A stretch of DNA of 64,000 nt, taken from NCBI RefSeq assembly GCF_001649575.2, contig NC_051431.1:6770388-6834387 (forward strand). The letters are read 5' to 3'. A program made the position numbers and the translations under genes. Shown piece by piece: positions 28,201 through 40,688 of this stretch (its first letter is position 1; each line of letters begins with the position of its first letter). The stretch is from Kryptolebias marmoratus. Lineage: Eukaryota; Chordata; Actinopteri; Cyprinodontiformes; Rivulidae. The notes beneath the pieces are model-generated. The model searched no databases, was not told the DNA's origin, and worked only from the letters and a program-made list of their open reading frames with translations.

Positions 28201-31200
28201 AGGCCAAGTATAAGAACCTTGCAATGATAGCAAAGGATGAAAAGGGAATGGGGCTTTCCATCTTTCTCATGGCAATGCTGTCGGTGCAACAAATCCAGAC
28301 AGACTTTGATAATTCTACAAAAATATAGTGAAAACAGAGACCCTGTGTATTTCTATAAAGGACCAAAAGTTTGAAGACAAAGAAGAAGTCAATACTGCTT
28401 TTAGGGCTTGTTTATACAAAAATGCAGTACATGTCCTTTCTTATTACAAGTTTAGTTATAAGTAAATATTTAGTCTCTTGTTCCCCAATGCAACACCACC
28501 TTCTTTCTGAATATACATTTTTATTAATGAGGCCATACAGAAGAAGACTCCAAACAAACCTTTTCCACTTGTAGCACTGGTTCTTTCTAATCATGCAAGC
28601 CAGACTTTCTACTGATCTCCAAGTGGGCTTTTAAACTATGCTTAACTTTGTTTTGTGTTCAAGAAAAAAGACTGCAAAGTGTGTGGTGCTTCCAAAATGT
28701 TTCATTCTTCTGACATATAATTACAAAGTGGCAAAGCATTTTTAAACTGATTTTATTTTAAGGTTTCTGAGGAGAGACAAAAAAATCCTAATACTTGATA
28801 GAAATAGGGAAATATTTCTTGCAGGATTTAAGAAAAACTAAACAAAACAAAAAGCACTTCCACATTCTCAACACAGAATAAATACAGTAAGTTAATTTTT
28901 CAGCTTTCTTTTGCATTCAAATATTACATAACTTCTCACCTTCCTCTGGCCTCCACTGTCTTTGTAATTAGTCCAAAAAGTGTGTAAAATTGAATCCATA
29001 TGACAAATCTGTCCCATTAAACTCATAGTTTTGTGATTGTGTTGTTCCTAAAATATGAGCGGAGGCCAGCCATTATTTAGTCTTGTTTCAATTCTATAAA
29101 AAAGAAAATTTAACTCACTTAACAATGATTTAAATGGACTGTTGTAACTTAATCTTGTTTATAGAAAGGAGAAACTTCACAGTTTTAGTTTACAGTGTCA
29201 GAATCCATATCAACATTTTGTCTTAAGGCAGTAAAGCGCTACATTAAATAATAAAGACAACTGCAGCAGCCTGAAGGATGCTTCAAATTCATGTTATTTT
29301 CCTGGAGTTTCAGGTAAGATTTCTTGAAAAAAACATAAAGCAGACTGAATTACAGTATAGTGTACTATCATTTGTCCATTGCATCTGTCGACCAGCTCAT
29401 TTCCTCTCAAGTATTTTCGACTTTATTATAGATGTGTAGATAAAAACACGGAACTGGAGGGACTTCAGTTCAGAACATCAGGAAGATTCAAAGCTACAAG
29501 TCTAAGTAGGTAATCAAAGTCACATTTATCATGTTATCTTTATCATTTTCACATTTTTTAAGTTTTTAACCACCAAAGTAAGCATGTACATTTTATAATA
29601 TGTTGAATATGTCAAAAAATCTAATAAATCCTGTCTTTCTTCCTCCATCTCTTCTTTGTTCATCCATCATCCTAGTAAATGGTGTGTTCCTGACATTCAG
29701 GGGCAACTGCTTTCAGAGGGGATAAAATGCTGTATTACAGCAGTTTGGACCCCTACATTCTGGAGCCAATCAGGGATGACAGCATGGCAACCTACAGTTC
29801 CCTCTCTTTCTTGCCATCATTATTTCCATAACTTGACAAATAGCACAGCTCTCTGAAGTTGCCGTCCTTTGTGATCTGTGACAAACGCAATAGTAGCTGT
29901 CAGTGGAAAGGGAGGATATGGGTGCTGATGTGTTCTCTGAAGTAATACTCAGCCTTTCATGTTGAGGCAGAAGAACCAAAGACCTGTCTTCTCTGAGTGT
30001 TTCAGCCTGCCAAGAGGCAGCTAGTAAAGTGTAAAGTGCAAGAATCTGAACACGCCTCTCTAATCCACTGCACTCACACAGGTCAGTCTCATTTATTATG
30101 AATGAAAACTTCTGTGCAGAGCTCTTTGATATCAGGAAACAATTAAGAGCTGGCGTAAAGTCAGCATGTTGAGGGACCAATGAAAAAAAACACTTTTCAT
30201 GTTTTGAAAATTTTTGGTTAGCATGTGGTATCTTATAAAATTTACAGCCAATCAAATTCGTCCCAGGTGAATACCATAGATTATTTACCATGTCACTGCT
30301 AAAGCTTGGCCATCTTTTTGTCAAAAAGACAATCAGTAAAATTTACTCATTAAAAGAAGCAACTCGTTCACCAAAAGAAAATAAATCACTGGTTATATCC
30401 CATTAAAACACTTTAAAGACTCTTTAGGAATAATAACTGAAAAGGAAAAGTTCTTTTCCTCCCACATCAACTCAAACTGGCAGCTGTCAAGAATCTCCTC
30501 AAGATCTACCTACTGAGTCACGCTCTTGGAAAATGGAGCCTTTGGCAGCAGCCCACTTTGTCCTATCAGACACAGACTAAGGTATTAGATTGCATTAATC
30601 TCATTTCCAATTCAGTGACTGGGCCAGGTCGATTTCCTTCATTTTCATGCACAGACGTGATTAAACAGACAGATTAAAGATGAACTCTTGGGCACTGCCC
30701 AGCAGTCAACTGTATGGTTCTGAGGATCAACACAAATAAAGTGAAGCAGAAATGTTATGATTTTCTTCCTAAAGGTCCGACTGAAACCTACAGAGTACAT
30801 TAAAAACAAGAATTATAATCCCATCTTAGACTTTAAAGTAGCAAGTCCGAGAAAAAACATTTAACTAAATATAAAATGATTGCCACAGTGAAATACTTTT
30901 AGTATTAATGTCTCATGAAGTGGGTACTTTTGTTTATGTTATAGAAAATAGTGTTGTATTGCTTAGGTTGCTGTCAAAAGTCCAACACCATAAACATAAA
31001 TACTGCTTGAAATATGTAAAATAAAATTCAGTCAAGTCAAGTCAAATTTATTTATATAGCACTTTTCAGCAACAAGGCAGTTCTAAGTGCTTTACATCAT
31101 AAAAACATAATTCAATAAATGAGCAGAAGTAAAATAAACAGGAAAAAACAAGCTAGGAAATTAGGATATAAAAAGCTAAACTAAACTAGGTTGCACATCT

Positions 31201-31342
31201 GTCTTCTCAGCAAATTATTTACAAAGGCCTTTAGTTATTAAATAGTCATTTAATTATGAAAATAGTGTCAATTGAATTAATTTGAGTACAAACAATTAAT
31301 GCCAAACATTCAAGTAAAATCAAAGCAAAGCAGCAGCAGTAC
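22210..31342 (-). other. robo1: robo1 intron between the 22.1 kb candidate and the linker exon
   Basis: About 9.1 kb of AT-rich intronic sequence with few repeats. A copy of a fish dispersed repeat sits at its right end (31030-31140). A 184-codon minus-strand ORF at 29770-30324 has no recognisable domain. Nothing else is identifiable. Confidence 0.65.
31030..31140 (+). repeat. Short dispersed fish repeat (tttatatagcacttttcagc type)
   Basis: Contains caagtcaaatttatttatat, agcacttttcagcaacaagg and cagttctaagtgctttacat, a motif string seen very widely in teleost introns. It lies 200 bases downstream of the linker exon donor. The class is not certain. Confidence 0.6.
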
Positions 31343-31432
31343 CTGTGTAGCCTAGTGAGTTGTCATCTTCATGTTCCAAAGTAGGAGCTTGTGTTGCCCC
31401 TTCGCTGGCACCATCCTGAGCAACTCCCGTCT
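31343..31432 (-). CDS. robo1: robo1 N-terminal linker exon (ends EDDNSLGYTG)
   Basis: This exon encodes the short extracellular linker between the signal peptide and Ig1 in the long ROBO1 isoform. On the minus strand it ends HEDDNSLGYT plus the first base of a Gly codon, followed by a CAG|gtactg donor. Joined to the Ig1 exon it reads [16 protein letters not shown], the same junction as in mammalian ROBO1, where the segment ends DNDDNSLGYTG. This is the strongest evidence that the gene is robo1 rather than robo2. The chosen acceptor is the gttgacag ending at 31433. It gives a 90-base exon, about 30 residues, close to the length of the corresponding human segment. It enters and leaves in phase 1, so skipping it keeps the frame. 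The encoded linker is acidic and rich in Ala, Gly and Thr. Two other AGs in the same frame, ending at 31457 and 31610, could extend the exon, so the 5' boundary is less certain than the 3' one. Confidence 0.85.
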
Positions 31433-32097
31433 CTGTCAACAATAACACCACAGGGACTGAAAAACTGGATGCATTCTGCCCACTATCCACATCCATGGTC
31501 CAGACCTCCAGCCCTCTGCATCTTTGACACAGGCAAAAGGCAACCACGCTAAGAAGCACCAGGCTCTGTTTTTGCATACTAAAGCTCTGCTGCCCAAACA
31601 CCCACATGGCTGGAAAAAGCCAACCATCCAAAATCCTAACACTTGTATAAACCCCAGATTTTGCTCAGAATGGAAAAATTAAAGTTGGTCATTTCAGTTA
31701 GATTCAAAAAAGTCCATCAGATTAATGTGTGGATGCAGTCTTCAGTTTGTCTCTGGGCTCAGCATGAGGTTGTCCTGTGTTGGGCCTGTGTGTGAGCGTA
31801 TGGGTGTTAAACAGAGTCAACTGTCCCATATCAATAGCCATAAGTGGCTGCACCCATGGGCAGGACACAGGAGGGAGGGTCAGAGCACCCTCTGGATGAT
31901 TGACAATGCCAATCTTTATGCACAGACACACAGCACACACACTACTGATGCAAATGCCATGATGCACCATTAATTGCTAATCAGTTTCTTTTGATTCGTG
32001 CTTGTCTTTGTGACTGTGTCGTCTTCAGAGTGACAGGTTGAGTGTGTGGGACAGGCGGCGTGAGGGCGGGACAGTGAGGGGGAGGAGAGAAAAAGAA

Positions 32098-32320
32098 AGG
32101 CCATAAGGGCTTGAGTGTGTATGGCTCATCGAGGACACAGGAGGCCAACTGTGCCCTTATGATGGCTCTGCGTGAAATAAATCAGACTAAGCCATGCCCA
32201 CTCTTATTGTATTCCACTGACAGGGGGTTAATATGGGCTGGGCGGTAAGGGTGGGGAGATAAGAGGAATCTTAATCATCTAACCCCTTTTGGCTGAGTGA
32301 GTGGCAGACTGTCGGAAATA
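32098..32320. promoter_or_regulatory. Possible regulatory stretch with CATAAGGGC inverted repeat
   Basis: cataagggc at 32102-32110 and its exact reverse complement gcccttatg at 32153-32161 are 42 bases apart. They are followed by gagataagagg, cttaatcatctaacc and other site-like motifs. The stretch lies 0.7 kb upstream (in transcription) of the linker exon. The function is not known. Confidence 0.25.
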
Positions 32321-33008
32321 TCTGTTTCCTAAATGAGATCTGGCTTCGCTTCAGATAAATAGGAAACAGCCAGACAGAATTGTTCATTGGAGAGTACTTT
32401 AGATTGCTAGAGTGTGAAGAGAAAGGTGACCCATCATTTCATCTACCCCTCCCACCATTAGAAAATTGACTGGAACAAAACTATGCTGGCTTTTCATACA
32501 AAGTGATGACCTGATCTCACACTTTACAACAGACGCATTAATTAGAGCTAAAACTAAAAACATTTCACATACAATGATTGAGCCCCTGCTTTGCCTGTAG
32601 TGCAGCAATTAATATGACATCAAAAGGGCTTCATGCTGAGCAAAACTTATTATCTCTCACTTTTCTGTTTATCCAAAGAGCAGATTCTGACTGACAACAC
32701 TGCAGGAGAGCACCGACTGAGTTGCACAAAGATAACCATGCAGGTTACTCAGATTCATGCACATGAATGAAAACAATTATGCACACGAGACAAGAATGAG
32801 TTTGAAATGAAGTTCTACAGACATCCACAGCAGCTGTGATGCACCGTCTGACACTGATAGCGTGACACCACTTTAATAAATGTTAATAATGTTGTCAGTT
32901 TGTTCAGTCAAATTAAACCTTTTAGCTTTAATAGCAATCGTAATGCATACAAAAGACTATATCTAGAAAAACCAAAAGTGCGTTTTACAAAACACTACAA
33001 TGTAAAAC

Positions 33009-33059
33009 AATAACATTTTGAAAAACACAAATTTTCAAAATGCATTTTGAAATGTTATT
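33009..33059. repeat. Nested inverted repeats
   Basis: The outer arms aataacattt (33009-33018) and aaatgttatt (33050-33059) are exactly complementary. Inside them, cattttgaaaa (33014-33024) pairs with ttttcaaaatg (33032-33042), and cattttgaaa recurs at 33043. The composition is AT-rich and it could be a tiny terminal-inverted-repeat remnant. Confidence 0.6.
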
Positions 33060-34804
33060 TTCTCTTTCTTAAAATTGCTCTGTTCTTAAAATGCTGTCAC
33101 ATTTTTGTGAAATGTTGTTTCAGTATCACATTTCTGTGATATTGAAGTTATTTTCACTGTTTATGTTGTGTTTTCTAAAATGCCCTAAGATTTTTTTGTT
33201 CCAATTTACAATAAACCGTTGTCTTTCAAATGTTTTTACTCTTATATGATGTTAAAAGTTGTTTTGAGATTTGTGCCTTTCTATGTTTATTCATTTATTT
33301 ACTTTTGGTTGGGTTGATTTAACTTATTTTTTTCCTCTTTTTTTTATAAATGTTTGTAGATTTTGTTCAGTGCTCTTGTGTTTGCAACTTTTGGCTTGTA
33401 GGTTGGAATAACAATATGCAAGTCTTCTTCTTTCAGCAGAAAGTACTCACCGTCTATAAAACTGAATCAGTATAGCATACAAATAAATAAAATAACAAAT
33501 AAATATACTAAACATTCTTATTAGAAAAAAACTGTTGACATAGTGGATTGATCTATTTTGGACTCAAGCCTTGTCAGCTGTGCACTATTTGTTTTTATGA
33601 GGACTCTTTCTGTCTGATTCCCTGGGTGGTCCACAGTCTGAGGTTCAATTAGAAACCACTTTAGAGTTTCTAAACAGGTGGTGTACCCAGCTGTCCCTGG
33701 GGCATCAGCAAAACCAGGACCACAATGTTGTCTCACTTTTCTCTATTAGCCTCAACACTGCACCCAGCACCAGCTTCCCTGCTGGCTAATTAGTGTGGCA
33801 CATGTGCAGATAACTGACTACTTATTAAGGATACAAAGGCAGGCTTGCCCCCCATTCTTATCCACCAGCCCCCTGAGTCCTCCTTAAAAATGAGGGCATG
33901 TCATTTTTTTCTCCATCTGACGCCTTTCTTCACAGTCCGGTTTGCAGGGCGCACTGCAGACCCTTGGCTCTGTCTTCATACTGCCCAATGATTAAATCTG
34001 CACTTTAGTCACTGTATAACCTGGGGAGAGAAAGAAAAAACTGACCTATTGTCCATGTGGTTGGAGTTATTAAGTTTGACAAATATAGCAAGCTCTAAAC
34101 GGATATAAAAGAAGAACACAAACAGGTTAGCTGCTGCTTCACTGTTATCTTTCAGTAGGGAGCAACTTTTTCTGTAGAACAAACTAAATTAATACAGGAT
34201 AATTAGGTAGGATTGTGTTTCTGTAAATAAAAAAATAAAAAAAATCAGTGACTGGTTTGCTGAGGAGGAAAATGTTTTTTTTTTTGTTTTGTCTGATGTC
34301 AAAAAGAAGATATCAACAGCTAACAAAAATTCTAGTCTGGGTGTATAGCAAACCATATTCCACAATTTCACACCTTTTATCTGCAGTTTTCATTCTGAAA
34401 AGAGAATATTTAAATGAGTTCTCAGCTCTTGTAAATCAAATGCTTAACACTATGTTAAAAATACCTTTAGTACTTTAAACCTGAATTCAGTTGTGTCCAT
34501 AAGAATGAGGCAGAGACAAAAGAAGAAAAAATACTAAAAGGTTTTTTTGTAAAACACTGTTTTCAGCAGAAATGAACGACTGGTTCATTGGTTTTCAAAG
34601 CACCATTTCACTCATTTACATTTTGAATGCACTCTTTTCTTGGGATGTTTTTTGCCTGACTAATGGAGTTTTAATCAGGCTTTCAGATATATACAGAGGG
34701 CACTTACTGCACAAGATTACAAAAACAGTTCAAAGTCAAAACAAAGTAGATGCTTTTTTGTTGTTTGTTTTGTTTGGTTTGTCTGTGACTCTTCAGAGAA
34801 CAAA

Positions 34805-35090
34805 AAAACACAAAATCTTAAAGGGATAGTTCATATTTCTTTTGAAGGGGTGTTCTGTAGAGAGGTTACGCACAAGCAGCATCCAAGCTGCAGTAGATAA
34901 CTCTCTGAATGACCTCAGTTTGGAGAAAAAGGCTTTGGTCTGACCAGACAATCGAGCTAAAGGCTAGTCAGAGCAGGGCCAAGATCAAAACAAATTACTG
35001 CCATCCTAAAAAAAACTTCAAACCAAACTAGTTGGGAGTCCAGAATACACAGTCAACTTGATTTCACAAGATTAGGAAAAAGGACTTAAC
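34805..35090 (+). repeat. Dispersed repeat copy A (aaagggatagttcatatttc type)
   Basis: Begins aaagggatagttcatatttc, followed by tgaaggggtgttctgtagag, agtagataactctctgaatg, cagtttggagaaaaaggc, agctaaaggctagtcagagc and a late block with actagttgggagtcc. This block order resembles a repeat common in percomorph fishes. A second copy with a shared start lies at the right edge of the window. Confidence 0.6.
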
Positions 35091-38000
35091 GTGTATGTAC
35101 AGGTCTGATACAACGCAGAAAATAGCTATACAAATTACAGCAAACACAGCTATTGCCACACATAAAACATTTGTGTGGTTCCAGTGTTCAAAATACTGTA
35201 TATTTAAAAACATTTAACCTTACAGACCCTTGTTATGCTGCAATACTAATGACTGGAAAACCTTTTCAGTAGTTGTTAAAAATGAATAATGTAGAAAAAA
35301 GTGTAAAGATGGGGATTAGATCATCTCCAAGCAACAGTTTAACCTTCCATGCTGCTGTCATATTTTCCCTAAGTATTTAAAATTCCAGCAGTGTTATTAA
35401 CTGTGACGAACTGCAATATTTTAAACTCAAGCAGTCCTCAAAGGTGAAATGAAATGGAAAAGCAAATCTTCCAAATAGCTACTATCAACCGATTTTTAAA
35501 AGATATATATTTTCCACAAAAGCCTCTAAAGTCTTTTTTCAGTCTGTTTCACTGTTCCAGCTGGGGAGAACATCAATATGGTGACAAACAAACGTCTATT
35601 CTGATCCAACATATCTGTTTGTGACTGAATAGACGCTGTTGACGGTTCCCTCGCAGTTTAAAGTATTTTATCTCTCCTCAAACACTATTTGACTGGATAC
35701 AAAACCAACAGTAAATACAGGTACATCAATCCTCAAAGCTGGAATGTGACTCATCTCTGACTGGTTGATTGGTTTCTGTGGCTAAACAGAGAGAGCGAAT
35801 GTCAAGGAAAAAATATGTTTTTTTTTTAATTTGCATGCTGATAGATTTGCTCGAAGGGGATCAGCAGCCAACCGCAAAAAGCAAAACAGTGAGACAGCTC
35901 CAGGACAAATTGTGCTGATTGGATATGAGGGTGCTAAATATTGGATGGTTGCTAGAGCAAACTCATGTGCAACTTCTCAGTGCCAACCAAAATCAAAGAC
36001 AGTTAGCAGACCACATTCTAACAGCTGCTTTCAGTGCAGTTTTATCCCCCATTGGAAGACTTTTGTAAAACTTTCCAAGGATATCTTATGCCCGTACCTT
36101 CTCATGATGTAATCCATATTGTTATGCCCACTTGAAACTTTGATTCTTATGTTTCTTTAACAACACTGACTTTAAACAACTTTAAGGCCTGCAAAGAGTC
36201 TGAACTTGCTCTGATAGAGGAGTTGAAACACGCCAAGTCGTCCAAAGCCCAGAAGATTTAAGTTCTTTCTGGTAACAAGAGACAAACTGAAGAATGAGGT
36301 AACAAGAGAGAAATAGTTAAAAAACGACTTTGGTTGAGAAACAAAAGTTATGTTGAGGATTTAAGGTGCTTTTCTCAAACTGAATAGCGTTTAAATGGAT
36401 CTGCATGCACAACATCAAAACCATCAGAGCCAATAGGATGATGACTTTCTGTCACTTTTTCTCACCATGAAATCTGCTTATTGCAACTGCTTCACTCATT
36501 GTCATATTTTTGCTTGTGTGAGCTATTGACTAATGATAATTGATTTTGTGTGGCATATAAAAAAACCCCATTAAAAATGAAAAAAAAAATCAATTTTAAT
36601 CTAAGGAAAACAGACAAAAAAAGGACGGAAACTGCAATCTTTTTGAGAAACTGAAGGCTTATGACCATGGCAAACTAATGGAGAGGGCAGTGGAGCAGAT
36701 AATTCAAACGCTATTTCAATGTTCTAGAAAATTAATAGCAAATTCCTTTCTTGCTGTATTTTTATGTATTTAATCAGGCACATGTGCTTCCAATACAGAC
36801 ACATAAAAACTAAGGGAATGACAGACTCTTTAAATTGAATTCACAAAGTTCTCCTCTCAGACAAAATGAACAAGAACCTGACCCCTTTGTGAATAACATT
36901 CTGAAAATACTCTTTTGACAAATTCTGACTTTCCAAATTCAAGGGAATATAAATATATATATGTATATACTTAAATAAAATAACTCAAAAGTGTCTCCAC
37001 CATTTGACATTGTGATCTCAAGACTCTCAAATACAATAATTTTGGTTACAGTGCAAGTTTTCTTTAACAAAGATGTGAAACTTGATAGCTGTTTATCTTT
37101 TCCAGTTCACCTGTACCTTCAGTGCTCAGTACATGCCTCTAAGCCGTCTGTGGGTCTAATGAGGGGCCAGGGGCATGCTGTGACTTTTAATTAAAAAGCC
37201 ACAAAGATGAAAAGATCCAGAGTTGATATTAGAAGCTCCTCAGTTTTTGATGTTACAACAGAGAGCTTTCAGTTCATACTATGCACACCTGTTAATCTAT
37301 TTTTTCTCACAAGCCATGTTTTAATCAAAACAAATGAGAAAAGAACAAATGCATCATGATTGCCACTCTAAATAGGTTCACTGGTATGCAAGAATTTACT
37401 TTAAATTTAGTGCAAACGGCTTCTTTTGTAGATACCACATACTCTGAATTGTTAGGTATCATATATCCTACACATAATAGCTCAGTAATCATTTCAAGGT
37501 AATGACTTTGTTCATTTTTTTCTGTAATTGCTCATGTTGCAGTTCAGTCACCATCTGATCTGAAGTTAAGCAAACAAGTGCTATCTCCCATTTGCAGCCT
37601 CGTACCGCCATCTCTGTCTGCACAAACACTCATTCCACCGCGGATTGGTGCTTGTCAGGGAGAAACATTTATGCTAATTTACTGGAGCACACACAAACCA
37701 TTCACAGTCCAATGAGAGAGTGCAGATAAACCAACTTATGCTCTCAATATGCTGAGTTCTGATTAGAAGAGCTGAAAATAAGACCCTGAGAAGATGTGCG
37801 GTTGGAGCACAGCAGGCACGCAGCCAGTTTTTCAGCATCTTTCTGTAGGTGCTATGATCAGATAAATACTGGCACCCCAGGTAGCAAGTTGAGGATTTCA
37901 GTTGTTTTTGCCAACAGATATGCAAAACAGTTGGTGCGACCACAAAGAGAAGATGATGTGAGTCTGCAAATCAACATGAAAGCTCCTGTTCTTTTTTGTT

Positions 38001-40660
38001 GTTTCATGTTACAGATACGGAGGTAAAGATGAAATGTCAGCAAGCAAAAATAGGTGTGGCGTGCGTTCGATTTTGCTTTATATCACACTGGATAATTATT
38101 TGCTGCGTCAAACAATCCTGCAGACTTGTGATGTAGTTTTTGTCCAAAAAAACAAGGGATCACTGTTTCAAACAGCCAATAACTCACTGGAAAGGAATCT
38201 AGGAGAAGCAGTTGTTAAGCCAACTGAGATTAAACCCATTCGTGGTCTCGACTGAGCGCCTTTGGCTCTCACAGCATAGTTGGGTTGTGCAAAAAAAGAG
38301 AGACAAATGATGTGTTAAAATGCCTAGCTATAAAATTCATTATGTTGTCAAGTGCAAAAGAGTTTGAAATGAAAAAAAGATGCAAACTGTATCACCTACA
38401 GCTAGTTTCAAGTAAAAATAGTTAGGAACACAGGCTGGGAAAAGATTTATTATGTCATAACACACAGTCAGCTTTGTCTGGCAGGCTAAGCTGTACATAT
38501 TTTTTTTGTGAAAAATAAAGAAACCGTTCAATTTTTTAAAAAAGTGTAAATCATCAACTAAATTCCCTTTCAAATAAAGTAAAGCATTTGAATTGTGTAA
38601 TGTATAGTTATGACCTCAAATTTACCTTTAAAACAACATCCTGCTTTACCATTCATCAATTCATCTGTCACCTCGTTAAATCAAAGCTTGTCTCCACCTG
38701 ACATGCTGCCACGGCGTGTTCTGATGAAGACATAATTACAGGCTATAAAATAATTCATAATATTTTATTAGGCATTTGCAATAAATCATTTCAACAGAAA
38801 ACAATATCAGGGAGATTTACACCACTGAGATTCAAGCATATGCAATATCTGTTTAACTTTCTGCTATATATGTTTCAAAATATAATCATCATCAGTGCAA
38901 GAGAAATCTATTCAGATTGACAAAAATTGGCTTATTTCATGTGAATACATAAAAAAGGATGGACACCAGCTGTGATATTCAAAGTTATTTGTCAGAAGAT
39001 TACATGAAGCGAGACCACATATGGGATTATATGAGCTCTTGTTGGTTCACCAGGGAATCCATAAATAATGTGTCACTGTAACAATTATTTAAATCACAAC
39101 TTTGATAGTATTTGAGAGCAGTCTTAATAATCTGCATTGGGAAATAAACATTTTTTCTGTTGACTTAACCCTTTTGTTGTAATGGTAAAAACTAACATTA
39201 ATAATGCAATATTTTTTATAGTATAAATAAACCCCTCAAGGGACATCTCAGACCGGGTTTCTGATAGTTTTGCTGGCTGGAAAGAAGTGGTGTCACATGA
39301 CACATGGGAATGCTGAGGCACCAGAGGGCCAGAGACTGTGAGAAGCAGATCGTAAATCCAGAAAAAGGCGAGAAATGCAACAAAGGACAGAGTGCAGCTC
39401 TCCACACCTCCTGTCAACGCACAGTACAGCCTTCCCTTATGTCTGTTCTTCAACATGCAAAATCAGCTAAATTTATTAGCAGCAGGTGACTTTTTGGATT
39501 GTTGTACAACAGCCAGGGTTTTTCATTTCCATCTGTTTGTATTATATGTATACTTGTTAAAATATTGTAGCAGTTTTTATTTAAAAAGAGTTAAGAATGT
39601 AAAAAAGTGATTGCATATAACACAACACTTAATTAAATTTTGTCCATTGCCACTTTTGATTAAATTTTGCCCATTACTACACATTAAAAGTGCTGTAAAT
39701 CATGTAAAAAAGCAACAACATTGCAGATGAGAGAGTTCAAGAGGGCTACAGAGAGAGAACACTTTCCAAAGTGTCAGACATTTGGTGGTAATATGACCAA
39801 CAGTGCCTTCATGTGGTCTAAGACAGTTTCTGATCTTTTTTATTTTTATCTCATTGAACTCTAACTTTGTATCTCTGTAGCAGCCAGCACAAATTAACTG
39901 AGCATAGACATCAATGAACTCAATGAAAAAACAATCAGCGAATATTCCCAAAACAAAAGGAGAAAATTACTTATTTAGAATAAGAATAAAATAAAGAAAA
40001 ACAAGAATCAGAATACCAATACCAATTTTCTTACTCCAGATTTTTCATTATCCAGATTGTTTTATTTTTTGATTTTAAGCTAAACCTTGATTATTGCATC
40101 CCCTCTGAGTCTAAAAGTGGAGGCTAATTTCTTATTGTTAGGCTGCAATGTAATATTTTGCTTCTTTGCCTTACTAGGTTCAGCAGTGGTGTTACAGCAA
40201 GACATCAGTATTTCATGTTACCACTTCTCAAGATTTAAAAGAAATGTGATGAGTGCAACACAAACACAGGCGATAAAACATCTTACATAGATTCTTTCAC
40301 ACTTATATAAAACACATAAAGGTTGTAAAGTTTAAAATAATAGGTGTCCCGAAGTCCAGCTTGTCATAAATCTTTGAATCTATATATTTTTTTTATGTTT
40401 ACTTTATTCCTGAGAAAATCTCCTGCCTCTGTCATGGAAGCAAACATAGTTTGAATGTCTTCGAGCCAATGCAAAAGTAAAGACAAGTAAGGAATGAATT
40501 TCCATTATCTCTGTGCTGATACTGATAAAAAGAGCAGAAAGTTGTCATGGAGAAATGATGTATGTAATTGTTGTCTCAGCTATGTGGAGATGCTGATTCA
40601 CAGGCTCTCTCAATGGACAACCAGCTGCTGACACAGCTGGACTGTGTTCACAATGATGTG

Positions 40661-40688
40661 TGACTGCCTCCATGTGACTGCCTCCATG
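40661..40688 (+). repeat. Perfect 14-bp tandem duplication
   Basis: tgactgcctccatg occurs twice in direct succession. This suggests a recent slippage or duplication event. Confidence 0.9.
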
